Assembly: GCF_009765755.1 (NCBI RefSeq)
Contig: NZ_LMUV01000011.1
Location: 1,400,061-1,464,060, forward strand
From: Rhodanobacter sp. L36
GTDB lineage: Bacteria > Pseudomonadota > Gammaproteobacteria > Xanthomonadales > Rhodanobacteraceae
Direction: 5' to 3'
DNA: 64,000 bases
Part shown: one piece after another, positions 36,706 through 46,841 of the stretch
How the letters are laid out: each line of letters opens with the position of its first letter
How positions within the stretch are numbered: the first letter of the stretch is position 1
Made by a program: the position numbers and the translations under genes
Notes under the pieces: generated by a model
Told to the model about the DNA's origin: nothing
Databases searched by the model: none
What the model saw: only the letters and a program-made list of their open reading frames with translations

Positions 36706-36805
36706 GCGGGTGTTCCGGCGTGATGAAAGACGCCGATTGTAGCGGCCCGCCCGCAACGCCGGTGGCGATGCGACACCGGGTGCGATGCTCCGGCGCGATG
36801 GACGG

Positions 36806-37225
36806 TTACTTCGACTGGCAGTACTGCTGGATCTGTCCCTGCGTCGAGTCGACCTGCTGCTTGCGCTGCGCGTCGTCGAGTGCAACGGATTTGTCACCTT
36901 GCTGCTGCACGACTGGCCCATGTGCCTGCAGCACGGTGAGGTTGGCCTTCAACATGGTGCAAAGCTTGCCGCGATTTTCCGGTGTGTCCATGACCGGCAG
37001 GCCGGAGGACGCGGCTGTCGGCGCGCTGTTGGCGGCGGCGGGCGCAGCGGGCGGTGCCAACGGCTCGGCGCTGCCATTGGCCCTGACCTTCTTGAAGTTG
37101 GTGCCTTCGGTCGGTGGCGCTTCGGAATAGTGAATGGTGCCGTGGGCATCGGTCCATTTGTAGACCTGGGCCGTGGCCAGCGTAGCCAGCGACAGAAGCG
37201 CCAGGGCAATCAGCGAACGATGCAT
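36806..37225 (-). CDS. DUF4124-domain exported protein
   Basis: 139 aa. A signal peptide ([15 protein letters not shown], cleavage before QVYKW) precedes the DUF4124 core [18 protein letters not shown] (about 20-45). An Ala/Pro linker and a tail with two cysteines (KLCTML, QYCQSK) follow. The domain is common in exported proteins of gammaproteobacteria; its role is not established. It is transcribed away from pssA. Confidence 0.85.
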   Translation of the reverse strand: MHRSLIALALLSLATLATAQVYKWTDAHGTIHYSEAPPTEGTNFKKVRANGSAEPLAPPAAPAAANSAPTAASSGLPVMDTPENRGKLCTMLKANLTVLQAHGPVVQQQGDKSVALDDAQRKQQVDSTQGQIQQYCQSK

Positions 37226-37344
37226 GGTGTTCTCCAGAACGTGAAAATCGGCGGCAAAATCGGGTGTCCCTTGTTATCACCACCACGGGCCGGACTCAAG
37301 CGGTCGATGGTTTACACTGCGCGCATCCTGTCACGGATTGATTC

Positions 37345-38121
37345 ATGAGCGACCCGATACCCCAACGCCCGCCGCGACATCGGGGCATTTACCTGCTGCC
37401 GAACCTGTTCACCACCGGCGCGATGTTTGCGGGGTTCTACGCGATTATCGCCAGCATCGAAGGGCGATTTTCCGAAGCCGCCGTCGCCGTGTTCATCGCC
37501 GCCGTGCTCGACGGCATGGACGGCCGCGTCGCGCGCATGACTGGTACCCAGTCAGAATTCGGCGTGCAATACGACTCCCTATCCGACCTGGTCAGTTTCG
37601 GGTTGGCACCCGCCCTGGTGATGTACACCTGGTCGCTGTCCACGTTGAGGGAATTCGGCCCGTTGTGGGGCAAGTTGGGCTGGGCAGCGGCCTTCATCTA
37701 CGCCGCCTGCGCGGCGCTTCGTCTGGCCCGTTTCAACACGCAGGTCGGCGTGGCCGACAAGCGCTATTTTCAGGGTCTGGCCAGTCCGGCGGCAGCGGCG
37801 GTGTGCATGTCGTTCGTCTGGAGCGTGGACAAGTTCGGCCTGCCGGGTAGCGCGTTCTGCTTTATCACGCCGGTGCTGGCGATCGTGGTCGGCCTGCTGA
37901 TGGTCAGCCGGTTTCGTTACACCAGCTTCAAGTCGTTGCCGACCGGCGACCGTCAGCGCGTGCCGTTCGCCTGGATGGTCGGCGCCGTATTGCTGCTCGC
38001 GCTGCTGATCCTGGACACGCCACGCGTGCTGTTCGTCGGGTTCACCATGTACCTGCTTTCGGGTCCGATCGGTACGTTGTGGGGGCTGGCGCATCGTCGC
38101 CGCGCGAGGCGTGTGGCATGA
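37345..38121 (+). CDS. pssA: CDP-diacylglycerol-serine O-phosphatidyltransferase
   Basis: 258 aa membrane enzyme making phosphatidylserine, the precursor of phosphatidylethanolamine. The CDP-alcohol phosphotransferase signature is complete: DGMDGRVARMTGTQSEFG followed by QYDSLSD (about 53-79), with the required D-G-A-R-G-D-D spacing. Six or more hydrophobic helices follow. This is the small integral-membrane type, not the peripheral E. coli enzyme. The stop overlaps the next gene's ATG. Confidence 0.93.
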   Translation: MSDPIPQRPPRHRGIYLLPNLFTTGAMFAGFYAIIASIEGRFSEAAVAVFIAAVLDGMDGRVARMTGTQSEFGVQYDSLSDLVSFGLAPALVMYTWSLSTLREFGPLWGKLGWAAAFIYAACAALRLARFNTQVGVADKRYFQGLASPAAAAVCMSFVWSVDKFGLPGSAFCFITPVLAIVVGLLMVSRFRYTSFKSLPTGDRQRVPFAWMVGAVLLLALLILDTPRVLFVGFTMYLLSGPIGTLWGLAHRRRARRVA

Positions 38122-38597
38122 ACGTTTCGACGCGGACTTCAGATGATCGTCGCGCACGCGTGCTGCGCGCACTCGGTGTCACGCCATGGGTGCGGCGAGA
38201 GGCACAGGGAGACGCTTCGCCAGAAAGGGGTTCCATGGCGGACACCGCTTCCGGTGTTGCCTGCGTCATCGTGCTGCCGCAAGGTTGCAGCACTCGCGAA
38301 CTCGATCTGCTGGGACGCGCGCTCAATGCCTGCGGCGCCGCGCTGGCGCGTGCCGGCCGCGTCATGGTGCAGGCCGGAAAGCCGCTGGCGGATGTGCCCG
38401 AGGCGCGCGCGTATCTGGTTTTCGGCGAACCGCAGGCGCATGCGCTCGGTCGGGCGTTGTCCGCCGCCGCGATGCATCGCGCACAAATCGTATTGGCCGA
38501 CGAGCCCGCGTTGGTGCTGACGAGTGCCGCCGCCAAACGACGGTTGTGGAACGCACTGCGCAACGTGCGCCGTGCACTGGCGACGGTGGAGCGCTGA
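38118..38597 (+). CDS. Putative DNA polymerase III psi subunit (HolD-like)
   Basis: 159 aa, ATG overlapping the pssA stop. No family is certain, but two things point to HolD: it sits directly upstream of rimI, as holD does in E. coli, and its N-terminus VLRALGVTPWVRRE resembles the E. coli psi segment LQQLGITQWSLRRP. A tryptophan-containing helix near the end (AKRRLWNALRNVRR) sits where psi has ALWQQI. Psi bridges the clamp-loader to SSB through chi. HolD is poorly conserved, so a profile comparison would be needed to settle it. Confidence 0.5.
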   Translation: MNVSTRTSDDRRARVLRALGVTPWVRREAQGDASPERGSMADTASGVACVIVLPQGCSTRELDLLGRALNACGAALARAGRVMVQAGKPLADVPEARAYLVFGEPQAHALGRALSAAAMHRAQIVLADEPALVLTSAAAKRRLWNALRNVRRALATVER

Positions 38598-38600
38598 ACG

Positions 38601-39071
38601 ATGGCCGCGGTCGTGCGTCCTGTCGCCCAGGTTCGCGCCATGCGACCGGAAGATCTGGCCGCAGTCAGCGCGATGGAAAACGCTTCCTACGAATTTCCCT
38701 GGTCGCTCGGCATTTTCGGTGACTGCCTCAAGGCAGGACATCCGTGCTGGGTGCTCTGCATGGATGCGACGATCTGCGGCTACGGCATCCTCTCGATGGG
38801 CGCGGGCGAAGCGCACGTACTCAACATCTGCGTGGACCCTGTCTATCGCGGCCAGGGTCTTGGACGTTTGTTGCTGGGACGCTTGCTCGATATTTCGCGT
38901 TGGAACGGTGCCGAGCGTGCCTTTCTCGAAGTGCGTCCGTCGAATCCGCTGGCGAAATCGCTATATGACTCGGTGGGGTTCACCGAGATCGGGCGTCGAC
39001 CGCGTTATTACCCGGCGACGCATGGGCGGGAGGATGCGATTGTGATGGTGCTGGATTTGTTGGGGTCGTAG
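38601..39071 (+). CDS. rimI: Ribosomal-protein-alanine N-acetyltransferase RimI
   Basis: 156 aa GNAT enzyme acetylating the N-terminus of ribosomal protein S18. Landmarks are MRPEDLAAVSAMENASYEFPWS, the acetyl-CoA loop VYRGQGLGRLLLGRLL, FLEVRPSNPLAKSLYDSVGF and GRRPRYYP. It follows the HolD-like gene after three bases, so pssA, holD-like and rimI form one operon. Confidence 0.93.
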   Translation: MAAVVRPVAQVRAMRPEDLAAVSAMENASYEFPWSLGIFGDCLKAGHPCWVLCMDATICGYGILSMGAGEAHVLNICVDPVYRGQGLGRLLLGRLLDISRWNGAERAFLEVRPSNPLAKSLYDSVGFTEIGRRPRYYPATHGREDAIVMVLDLLGS

Positions 39072-39562
39072 CCGGCGCTATTTCGTCATTCCGGCGAAGG
39101 CCGGAATCCAGCAGCGCATTATTTCGTCATCCGTCATTCCGGCAAAAGCGGGAAACGCTGTTGTCGTGACGTGTTTTTGAAGCAGAGCTTTCGTGCTCCT
39201 TCGGAACGCGAGTTACTTTCTCTTTGCGTGGCCAAAGAAAAAGATAACCAAAGAGAAAGGCCATCCCACTTGGCGCTTGCCGAGCTGCGCCCGGCAAGTC
39301 CGTGAGCCGTGGCCGAGCTTTTCGAAAGCACATCGGGCAACCGCTCCTGCGTTGCCTCAACTCTGGCATCCATGCCGTCGCCGTGTACTGGCGAAAAGGA
39401 GTCGACTTCCAGGTCGACTCCCGCTGCGCGGCCTGTCGTCCACGTCTCACCGCCGCACAGGGGATGGAGATCAAGAGCTCGAATCAAGAGCCGGATCAAT
39501 AGCTGGAGTCACGTGCCGTCGTGGCTGCAAAACGTGCCTCGCGTCTGGACGTCTAAACAGTA
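39072..39562. repeat. Gene-free gap filled with dispersed repeats
   Basis: 491 bases between rimI and valS without a credible gene. Two copies of a CGTCATTCCGGC repeat start at 39085 and 39132; the first forms a stem ATTCCGGC/GCCGGAAT at 39088-39107. A longer element follows, about 39180-39520, with the stretch TTTGCGTGGCCAAAGAAAAAG and a perfect GAGTCGAC/GTCGACTC palindrome at 39399-39420. Similar strings recur in many Xanthomonadales genomes and are often mis-called as small proteins. Short frames on both strands look repeat-derived. Confidence 0.6.
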
Positions 39563-42391
39563 TTACCCCAATTTCTGCGCCTGCTCGCGCAGGGCGACGA
39601 TAGTGGCGTTCCAGTCAGTGATGCGTTGGCGTTCCTGGGTGACGACTTCGGCGGGGGCGTTGGCGACGAAGTTGGCGTTGCCGAGTTTGCTTTCGCACTT
39701 TTTTATTTCGACTTCGATGCGGGCGATTTCCTTGGCGAGTCGGGCTTTCTCCGCGTCGAGATCGATGAGTCCGGCCAATGGAATCATCACGCGCAACGCG
39801 CCGATCACGGCAGCGGCAGCGGCTGGCTCATCGCTGCCGGTTTTAATCCACTGCGGTGTTTCGGCGCGCGCGAGGAAGCTGATCTGTGCAGCGAATTTTT
39901 CGATGCGAGCGCGGTCGTCGGCATCGCCATCGGCAAGCAGAAGCGGAATAACCTTGGCTGGCGAGATGTTCATTTCCGAACGAATCCTGCGGATGCCGCT
40001 GAGCACGTTCTTGAACCATTCGATCTCGGCGGTGGCGGCATCATCGGCAACGATCTCGCAGGCGTTCGGCCACGGACGTTGCATCAAACTCTCTTCGGTG
40101 AGGCCGAGTTTCGGACCCACCGATTGCCAGATTTCTTCGGTGATGAAGGGGATCACGGGATGCAGCGCGCGCAGCACGCTGTCCAGCACCACCAGCAGCG
40201 TGTGACGCGTGGAGGCCGCAGCGGCCGCGTCATCGCCGCTGAGTGCAGGCTTTGAAAGTTCGAGGAACCAGTCGCAAAGCTCGTTCCAAACGAATTCGTA
40301 GAGCGATTGCGCGAGGTGATCGAAGCGATAGCTGACGAAATGTTGTTCGACTTCTGCCAGCGTCTGCTTGAGGCGCGTGAGAATCCAGCGTTCGGCTTCG
40401 GTGACCGGCCCGCCAGTTGGCGCGACGATGTCGCCTTCGGGTAAATTCATCAGCACGAAGCGCGCCGCGTTCCACAGCTTGTTGCAGAATGCCTTGTAGC
40501 CTTCGGCGCGCTTGATGTCGAAGTTGATGGTGCGGCTGTAGCTTGCGAGTGCGGCGAAGGTGAAGCGCAATGCGTCGGTGCCGATCGACGGAATGCCTTC
40601 GGGATAATCCTTTCGGATGCGCTTTTCGACTTTCTCGCGCACCTGCGGAATCAGCAGTGACCTAGTGGATTTTTCCACCAGCGGTTCGAGCTCGATGCCG
40701 TCGATGAGATCCAGCGGATCCAGCGTGTTGCCCTTGGACTTGGACATCTTCTGGCCTTCCGCATCGCGCACGATGGCGTTGATGTAGACCTCGCGGAACG
40801 GCACTTGTGCGGTGAAGTACTTGGTCGCCATCACCATGCGCGCGACCCAGAAGAAAATGATGTCGAAGCCGGTGACCAGCACGGCGCTGGGGAGGAAGAT
40901 CTTGTCCTGCTCCCAGTTCGCCACCACGTCGCCGTGCTCGTTCTTCACCGGCCCGTTGGCCGGCCAGCCAAGCGTGGAGAACGGCCACAGCGCAGAGGAG
41001 AACCACGTATCCAGCACGTCGTTGTCCTGGCGCAGCGCGCCGACCGGCGCCGTCTTTGCGCTGCCGCGCGCATCGGCTTCATCCTCGCCGACGAAGATGT
41101 TACCGGCCTCGTCGTACCACGCCGGAATGCGATGACCCCACCACAGCTGGCGGCTGATGCACCAGTCCTGGATATTGTCGAGCCACTGCGTATACGTGGT
41201 GCTCCAGTTTTCCGGGACGAACTTGATCTCGCCGGAACGCACCGCATCGAGCGCCGGTTCGGTAATCGCCTTTCGGCCGCCTGGACGTCCATCCGTCAGC
41301 GTGTCGGATGTGAGATCGACGAACCATTGATCGGTGAGCATCGGCTCGATCACCGCATCCGAACGCTGGCTCACCGGCACCTGCAGTTTGTGCGGCTTGG
41401 TTTCGACCAGCAGGCCAGCAGCTTCGAGATCAGCCAGCACGCGTCTGCGCGCGTCGTAGCGATCAAGTCCTCGATATTTTTCCGGCGCGTTGTCGTTGAC
41501 CTTAGCGTCCAGCGTAAAGATGTCGATAGGCGCGAGCTTGTGCCGCTGCCCAATTGCGTAATCGTTGAAATCATGCGCCGGTGTGATCTTCACCGCGCCG
41601 GTGCCGAAATCCTTGTCGACGTAGTCGTCGGCGATCACCGGAATCTGCCGGCCGCTCAGTGGCAACTGCAGCAGGGTGCCGATCAGGTGCGCGTAGCGTT
41701 CGTCGTCCGGATGCACCGCCACGGCCACGTCGCCGAGCATCGTTTCCGGACGCGTGGTGGCGACCACCAGGTTCTCAGTGCCGTCCGCCGTCATGTAACG
41801 GATCGACCACATGTGACCATCGCGCTCGACGTTGTTCACTTCCAGATCGGACACGGCTGTGCCGAGCACCGGATCCCAGTTCACCAGCCGATTGCCGCGA
41901 TAGATAAGCCCGGCGCGATACCACTCCACGAATACCTTGCGTACCGCGGCCGACAGACCTTCGTCCATGGTGAAGCGCTCACGCGACCAGTCCGCTGCCA
42001 CACCGAGCCGGCGCATCTGGTGGGTGATCGTGGAACCTGATTCCTCTTTCCATGTCCACACGCGCTCGATGAAGGCATCGCGGCCGAGGTCGTGCCGCGT
42101 CTTGTTTTCAGTGGCGAGCTGGTTCTCGACGATCTTCTGCGTGGCGATGCCGGCGTGATCCGTACCGACCTGCCACAGCGTGTTCATGCCGCGCATGCGC
42201 TGATAGCGCACCAGCATGTCCATCACCGTCTGTTGAAACGCGTGCCCCATGTGCAGCGTGCCGGTGACATTCGGCGGCGGCAGCAGGATGCAATACGGGT
42301 CGCCCTTGCCCGAGGGCTGGAACGCGCCGCTGGCTTCCCAGCGCGCATACCACTTCGACTCGATCTGGGCTGGCTCGAAACTCTTTTCCAT
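39563..42391 (-). CDS. valS: Valyl-tRNA synthetase
   Basis: 942 aa from the ATG at 42391 ([15 protein letters not shown]), which aligns with E. coli ValS; an upstream in-frame ATG adds 14 unlikely residues. Class I motifs are HMGH (47-50, after PPPNVTGTL) and KMSKS (548-552). The CP1 editing domain lies between them, the anticodon-binding helices at about 660-810 and the C-terminal coiled-coil arm ([16 protein letters not shown]) near 875-940. It charges tRNA-Val and edits threonine. Confidence 0.97.
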   Translation of the reverse strand: MEKSFEPAQIESKWYARWEASGAFQPSGKGDPYCILLPPPNVTGTLHMGHAFQQTVMDMLVRYQRMRGMNTLWQVGTDHAGIATQKIVENQLATENKTRHDLGRDAFIERVWTWKEESGSTITHQMRRLGVAADWSRERFTMDEGLSAAVRKVFVEWYRAGLIYRGNRLVNWDPVLGTAVSDLEVNNVERDGHMWSIRYMTADGTENLVVATTRPETMLGDVAVAVHPDDERYAHLIGTLLQLPLSGRQIPVIADDYVDKDFGTGAVKITPAHDFNDYAIGQRHKLAPIDIFTLDAKVNDNAPEKYRGLDRYDARRRVLADLEAAGLLVETKPHKLQVPVSQRSDAVIEPMLTDQWFVDLTSDTLTDGRPGGRKAITEPALDAVRSGEIKFVPENWSTTYTQWLDNIQDWCISRQLWWGHRIPAWYDEAGNIFVGEDEADARGSAKTAPVGALRQDNDVLDTWFSSALWPFSTLGWPANGPVKNEHGDVVANWEQDKIFLPSAVLVTGFDIIFFWVARMVMATKYFTAQVPFREVYINAIVRDAEGQKMSKSKGNTLDPLDLIDGIELEPLVEKSTRSLLIPQVREKVEKRIRKDYPEGIPSIGTDALRFTFAALASYSRTINFDIKRAEGYKAFCNKLWNAARFVLMNLPEGDIVAPTGGPVTEAERWILTRLKQTLAEVEQHFVSYRFDHLAQSLYEFVWNELCDWFLELSKPALSGDDAAAAASTRHTLLVVLDSVLRALHPVIPFITEEIWQSVGPKLGLTEESLMQRPWPNACEIVADDAATAEIEWFKNVLSGIRRIRSEMNISPAKVIPLLLADGDADDRARIEKFAAQISFLARAETPQWIKTGSDEPAAAAAVIGALRVMIPLAGLIDLDAEKARLAKEIARIEVEIKKCESKLGNANFVANAPAEVVTQERQRITDWNATIVALREQAQKLG

Positions 42392-42555
42392 GGGGACTCG
42401 CGATGTCGCGCCGTTGCGGACGCGTTGGGACATGAGGAACAGAAGGGCATTGTACGGGCGAGGGCGAACGCTGCCAAAGCAGGCGCGCCGCGTGACGACG
42501 GTGATGATGCGAGAATACGGCCCTTGCTGAAGTCACGAACGAGCAGGGAGTCTGG

Positions 42556-43548
42556 GTGCGAGCGATCATCGGGTATTTTTTCGGGGCAATCGCGATGAGG
42601 CATCGACGGTCATCGCGATTCGCAGCAAGGCTCCTGGTGTTCCTTGCCATCATCGTTTCATCGCTCGCATCGGGGCCGGTAGCGCGCGCCGCCATGCCGC
42701 AATACGCGGGCTGGAACCTGCAGTTCGGAGACGATTTTGATGGCCCCGCCGGGCAATTGCCCTCGGCGACACATTGGCGATTCGATACCGGGCAGAACTA
42801 TCCAGGCGGCCCGCCGAACTGGGGCACCAACGAAAGCCAGACGTACACCAAGTCACCCGCCAACATCGGCCTGGACGGCAGCGGCAACCTGCGCATCACG
42901 CCGCGCCGCGATCCGCAGGGACACTGGACGTCCGCACGCATCGAAACCGCGACCGATACTTTTCGCGCGCCTGAAGGCGGCGTGATGCGCATCGAGACGC
43001 GCATCCAGATGCCCGACGTTACCGGCAAGACAGCGCTCGGCTATTGGCCAGCGTTCTGGGCGCTGGGCCAGTCGTATCGCCGCATTGGCAACTGGCCGCA
43101 GTCGGGCGAGTTTGACATCATGGAAAACGTCAACGGCATCAATTCCGTCTGGGGCATCCTGCATTGCGGCGTCAGCCCGGGCGGACCGTGCCGCGAAACC
43201 AACGGCCTGGGACGCCGTGCCTCATGCCTGATCACTACCTGCCAGGCGGCCTTTCATACGTACACGTTCGAGTGGGATCGCCGCGCCAAGCCCGGCCAGC
43301 TGCGCTGGTATGTCGATCGCAAACTCTACGCCCACGTATCGCAGAACCAACTTCCCGCCGACACATGGAAAGAAGTCACCGGACAGGGCGGTTATTTCCT
43401 GCTGCTGAACGTGGCCATGGGTGGCGGGTTCTCGTACGCCATGGCAGGCGGTCATTCCACACCGGTGTCGACGACCGAGCCCGGCCACGCGATGGTGGTG
43501 GATTATGTCGGGGTGTGGACGCGGGTGGGTCCAAGCGAGGCGCACTGA
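42556..43548 (+). CDS. Secreted glycoside hydrolase family 16 (beta-glucanase type)
   Basis: 330 aa from a GTG five bases after GGGAG (42546-42550); an ATG at 42595 is the alternative. A signal peptide (LLVFLAIIVSSLASGPVARA) leads to a GH16 domain (about 52-328). The catalytic motif GEFDIMENVNG gives E185 as nucleophile, D187 as helper and E190 as acid/base. YWPAFWALG and the C-terminal strand VVDYVGVW are typical. The enzyme probably cuts beta-1,3- or mixed-linkage glucans outside the cell. It is divergent from valS. Confidence 0.92.
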   Translation: MRAIIGYFFGAIAMRHRRSSRFAARLLVFLAIIVSSLASGPVARAAMPQYAGWNLQFGDDFDGPAGQLPSATHWRFDTGQNYPGGPPNWGTNESQTYTKSPANIGLDGSGNLRITPRRDPQGHWTSARIETATDTFRAPEGGVMRIETRIQMPDVTGKTALGYWPAFWALGQSYRRIGNWPQSGEFDIMENVNGINSVWGILHCGVSPGGPCRETNGLGRRASCLITTCQAAFHTYTFEWDRRAKPGQLRWYVDRKLYAHVSQNQLPADTWKEVTGQGGYFLLLNVAMGGGFSYAMAGGHSTPVSTTEPGHAMVVDYVGVWTRVGPSEAH

Positions 43549-43561
43549 CAGAGTGTTGAAG

Positions 43562-43635
43562 TATTGCGCTTGTGTCCCTGCGTTCCCGACGACAAATGAA
43601 GATGTCGGGATCCTTCGCTTCGAAGACGCGCAATA
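43562..43635. repeat. Nested inverted repeat between convergent genes
   Basis: TATTGCGC (43562-43569) pairs with GCGCAATA (43628-43635), and inside it TCCCGAC (43584-43590) pairs with GTCGGGA (43604-43610); CTTCGCTTCGAAG lies near the right arm. The whole could fold as one long hairpin in either transcript. There is no T tract, so termination is uncertain; a REP-like element is equally possible. Confidence 0.45.
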
Positions 43636-43648
43636 GGACAAGAAAAAC

Positions 43649-44737
43649 CTAACCCCGTAGCACCCGCCCATAAGCATGCACTTCGTCCACCAGCACTTTC
43701 ACGTGCTCGGGATCAACTTGCGGCGTGATGCCGTGGCCGAGGTTGAACACATGGCCGGGATGATTGCCGTAGCTGTCGAGCACGGCGCGCGCCTCGCGGC
43801 GGATCACTTCTGGATTCGCGCGCAGGATCGCCGGATCCAGGTTGCCTTGCAGCGCGACCTTGCCGGCCACGGCGCGGCGTGCGTCGTCGAGGTTGATGGT
43901 CCAGTCGACGCCGAGCGCTGCGCAACCGCTATCGGCCATTTCCGCCAGGTGCTGCCCCGCACCTTTCGAAAAAAGAATGATCGGCAGTTCACGGCTTTGT
44001 GCATCGGCTTTCAATGCATCCACGACGCGCGTCATGTAGCGCAGCGAGAATTCGCGGAACGGAGCAGGGCCAAGCAGGCCGCCCCAGGTGTCGAACACCA
44101 TCAGCACTTGCGCGCCGGCAGCGGCCTGGGCGATCAGGTAATGCGCGACCGACTGCGCCAGCGTATCAAGTAGCTGATGCGCAAGTTTCGGCTCGTTCCA
44201 GCACATCGCCTTGAGCGTGGCGAAGTCCTTCGAGCCCGAACCTTCGACCATGTAGCACGCAAGCGTCCACGGGCTGCCGGAGAAACCGATCAGCGGCACG
44301 CGCCCGTGCAGTTCGCGGCGAATCAATCGCACCGCATCCATGACGTAGCGCAGCTCGCCATCCATGTCCGGGACGGCGAGCTTCGCGATGTCGGCGACAC
44401 TGCGTACGGGGTGCGCGAACTGCGGACCTTCGCCTTGCGCAAACGTGAGGCCCAGACCCATCGCATCGGGAATGGTGAGGATGTCGGAAAACAGAATCGC
44501 CGCGTCGAGATCAAAACGTTCCAGCGGCTGCAGCGTGACTTCGCAAGCCAGTTCGGGATTCTGTGCCAGCGCCATGAAGCTGCCGGCGCGACCGCGGGTG
44601 GCGCGATATTCCGGCAGATAGCGTCCGGCCTGGCGCATCACCCAGATCGGCGTGGTGTCGGTGGGCTCGCGGCGCAGGGCGCGCAGGAAACGGTCATTTT
44701 TCAATTCGTCGTGCCTGATTTCATGGGGCATGTTCAT
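43649..44737 (-). CDS. hemE: Uroporphyrinogen decarboxylase
   Basis: 362 aa, converting uroporphyrinogen III to coproporphyrinogen III in haem synthesis. Both family signatures are present: [16 protein letters not shown] (about 30-45) and [16 protein letters not shown] (about 148-163). The C-terminus shows [15 protein letters not shown]. The ATG at 44737 shares one base with the stop of the WGR gene (TGATG), implying coupled translation; an in-frame ATG six bases later is possible. Confidence 0.96.
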   Translation of the reverse strand: MNMPHEIRHDELKNDRFLRALRREPTDTTPIWVMRQAGRYLPEYRATRGRAGSFMALAQNPELACEVTLQPLERFDLDAAILFSDILTIPDAMGLGLTFAQGEGPQFAHPVRSVADIAKLAVPDMDGELRYVMDAVRLIRRELHGRVPLIGFSGSPWTLACYMVEGSGSKDFATLKAMCWNEPKLAHQLLDTLAQSVAHYLIAQAAAGAQVLMVFDTWGGLLGPAPFREFSLRYMTRVVDALKADAQSRELPIILFSKGAGQHLAEMADSGCAALGVDWTINLDDARRAVAGKVALQGNLDPAILRANPEVIRREARAVLDSYGNHPGHVFNLGHGITPQVDPEHVKVLVDEVHAYGRVLRG

Positions 44738-44997
44738 CAGCGTCCGTACGGGCCTTCCTGTCCTTGAGCAAACATCAGGCGAAAGCCACGCTTGATCTGC
44801 GCATCGCGCGCTTTTTCGAAAGCGTTGACCGCCGCGTCGCGCTCCAGAAATTGTTCGCGTTTGAGGCTGGCCTTTCCGCCTTGCGTGCCGGATTCGCGAT
44901 ACAGCGTCCAGCCGCCGAGCAGATCCTGTTCCAGCGTGATCTGTACATAACGGGGCGCTTCGGCGGAGCCGGGCACGGTTTGCAGGTAGAGGCGCAT
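44737..44997 (-). CDS. Small WGR-domain protein
   Basis: 86 aa, essentially one WGR domain: MRLYLQTV, then [28 protein letters not shown] and an amphipathic helix region ([16 protein letters not shown]). WGR domains occur in PARP-like proteins and bind nucleic-acid ends there. Stand-alone copies in proteobacteria have no proven task. It sits between aroB and hemE and is translated together with hemE. Confidence 0.8.
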   Translation of the reverse strand: MRLYLQTVPGSAEAPRYVQITLEQDLLGGWTLYRESGTQGGKASLKREQFLERDAAVNAFEKARDAQIKRGFRLMFAQGQEGPYGR

Positions 44998-45070
44998 GGG
45001 TTCCAGTGGTTCCGGCGTGAATCCGGTGCAAGGCCGGATGCAACAGTTTATAGGAGCGGTTGCCATCCGG

Positions 45071-46162
45071 TTATCCGGCGGTTTGCAGCACCGCGAGCAC
45101 GTCGGCCTCACCCACGCCAGACACGATCTCGGCCAGCCCTACGCCGCGCCACAGGATCAAGCGCAGCGTGCCGGCGGTGTTCTTCTTGTCGAGCCGCATC
45201 AGCGCGAGCAGCTTCTGCGCATCCATGCCGGCGGGAATCGCGACGGGCAGGCCGAGTTTTTCGAGCAGGCGTTGAAGGCGTTGCGTATCGGCGGCCTGGC
45301 TCATGCCGAGACGCTCGGACAAGCGTGCGGCAAGCAGCATGCCGATAGCCACGCCTTCGCCGTGCAGCAGCGCAGTGTAACGACCGGCAGTTTCGAGCGC
45401 GTGGCCGAAGGTGTGGCCGAGGTTGAGCAAGGCGCGGTCGCCTTGTTCGGTTTCATCGCGGGCGACGACGCCAGCCTTGTAGCGCACCTTGCGCGCGATC
45501 GCTTTCATCACGCTGCCGGGATCGCGCGCGGACAATGCGTCGGCGTGTTGTTCCAGCCAGGCGAAAAAAGGTTCGTCGCCGATCGCTGCGCCTTTCACCA
45601 CTTCGGCGAGACCTGCGCGGAATTCGCGATCGGGGAGCGTGGCCAGCGTGTCGATATCGGCGATCACCGCGCGCGGCTGATGAAAGGCGCCGGCGAGATT
45701 CTTTCCGGCGGGAAGGTTCACGCCGGTCTTGCCGCCCACCGACGAATCCACCATCGCCAGCAACGTCGTGGGCATCTGGATGAAATCGATGCCGCGCATC
45801 CAGCACGCGGCGCTGAAACCGGCGAGGTCGCCGACCACGCCGCCACCGAGCGCGATGATGCAGGCGTCGCGTGTCGCACCGAGTTCGCCCAGTGCTTCCA
45901 GCGCGCGCCCGACGTTGGCGAAACTCTTGTGCGCTTCGCCATCGTCAAGCAGGAACGAGGCCCAGCGCAGGCCGTCCAGGCCTTGCGCGATGCGATCCAG
46001 ATACAACGGCGCGACCGTGCTGTTGCTTATCACCAGCGCGTGTCGCCCGCGCAGCATCGCGCGCCAACGCGCGTGATCGGCGAGCAAGCCGGAACCGATC
46101 CATACCGGATAACTGCGATCGCCCAGCGCGACATCGATGGTCTGTAATGCAAGCGTGTTCAT
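45071..46162 (-). CDS. aroB: 3-Dehydroquinate synthase
   Basis: 363 aa, second step of the shikimate pathway. NAD-binding and active-site segments are visible: [16 protein letters not shown] (about 100), [19 protein letters not shown] (about 130), [10 protein letters not shown] and the metal-binding GHTFGHALE. The start overlaps the aroK stop by four bases, so both shikimate genes are co-translated. Confidence 0.96.
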   Translation of the reverse strand: MNTLALQTIDVALGDRSYPVWIGSGLLADHARWRAMLRGRHALVISNSTVAPLYLDRIAQGLDGLRWASFLLDDGEAHKSFANVGRALEALGELGATRDACIIALGGGVVGDLAGFSAACWMRGIDFIQMPTTLLAMVDSSVGGKTGVNLPAGKNLAGAFHQPRAVIADIDTLATLPDREFRAGLAEVVKGAAIGDEPFFAWLEQHADALSARDPGSVMKAIARKVRYKAGVVARDETEQGDRALLNLGHTFGHALETAGRYTALLHGEGVAIGMLLAARLSERLGMSQAADTQRLQRLLEKLGLPVAIPAGMDAQKLLALMRLDKKNTAGTLRLILWRGVGLAEIVSGVGEADVLAVLQTAG

Positions 46163-46716
46163 GCGGTCTGCTGCGCGGAGATGGGAGGCTGGCGACGCCA
46201 GTGCTGGTCGAGCAACGCGATGCAGCGTTCGCTCGCGGCAGGTACTTGTCCGTGCTCGCCCGGTACGGCGAGATCGGCAAGTTCGCGATACAACGGTTCG
46301 CGCACGAGTGCCATCGATTCCAGCCGTTCGCGACGATCGGGAACCGCCAGCAACGGTCGGCGATGGTCGCGTTCGAGACGTTCGAGCTGCTGATCCACGT
46401 TGACCTGCAGCCACACCACGAAACCGCGTTCGCGCAGAAGTTGACGATTGCCCTCGGCCAGCACCGCACCGGCGCCCGTCGCCAGCACCACGCCGCCATG
46501 CAGGCTGCATTCGTCGAGTACCGAACTCTCACGCTGACGAAAACCGGCCTCGCCTTCGATCTCGAATACCGTGGTTACATCGACGCCGCAATGCCGCTCG
46601 ATTTCCTGATCCAGATCGACGAACGGCAGGCCATAATGCGCGGCAATGCGGCGCCCCACCGACGTTTTGCCGGCGCCGGTCGGGCCAATGATGAAAAGAT
46701 TTTGCGACGGGTTCAT
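46159..46716 (-). CDS. aroK: Shikimate kinase
   Basis: 185 aa from [14 protein letters not shown]. Walker A is GPTGAGKT (about 11-18), the shikimate-binding DLDQEIE lies near 35 and the lid holds DRRERLE. The glycine triplet that normally reads GGG after the central strand is GAG here (ATGAGAVL), a conservative change next to the substrate site. The C-terminal 20 or so residues extend past the core fold. It phosphorylates shikimate with ATP. Confidence 0.94.
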   Translation of the reverse strand: MNPSQNLFIIGPTGAGKTSVGRRIAAHYGLPFVDLDQEIERHCGVDVTTVFEIEGEAGFRQRESSVLDECSLHGGVVLATGAGAVLAEGNRQLLRERGFVVWLQVNVDQQLERLERDHRRPLLAVPDRRERLESMALVREPLYRELADLAVPGEHGQVPAASERCIALLDQHWRRQPPISAQQTA

Positions 46717-46841
46717 TGCATGAATGCTAGCAGGGCGACTTCGATGGCTGCGTGGAAGGATGAACATCGCGACGTGGCAACGCTGGCGACATGCATGACT
46801 GCCAACATGGAAAATCCGCCCGCTGTGCGGATCACGCCAGC

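Noticed and set aside
39134-39499. Small proteins in the gap between rimI and valS
   Set aside because: They fall inside dispersed repeat sequence, overlap on both strands and lack start signals.
40805-42040. 411-codon frame opposite valS
   Set aside because: Shadow of the conserved synthetase; composition is not protein-like.
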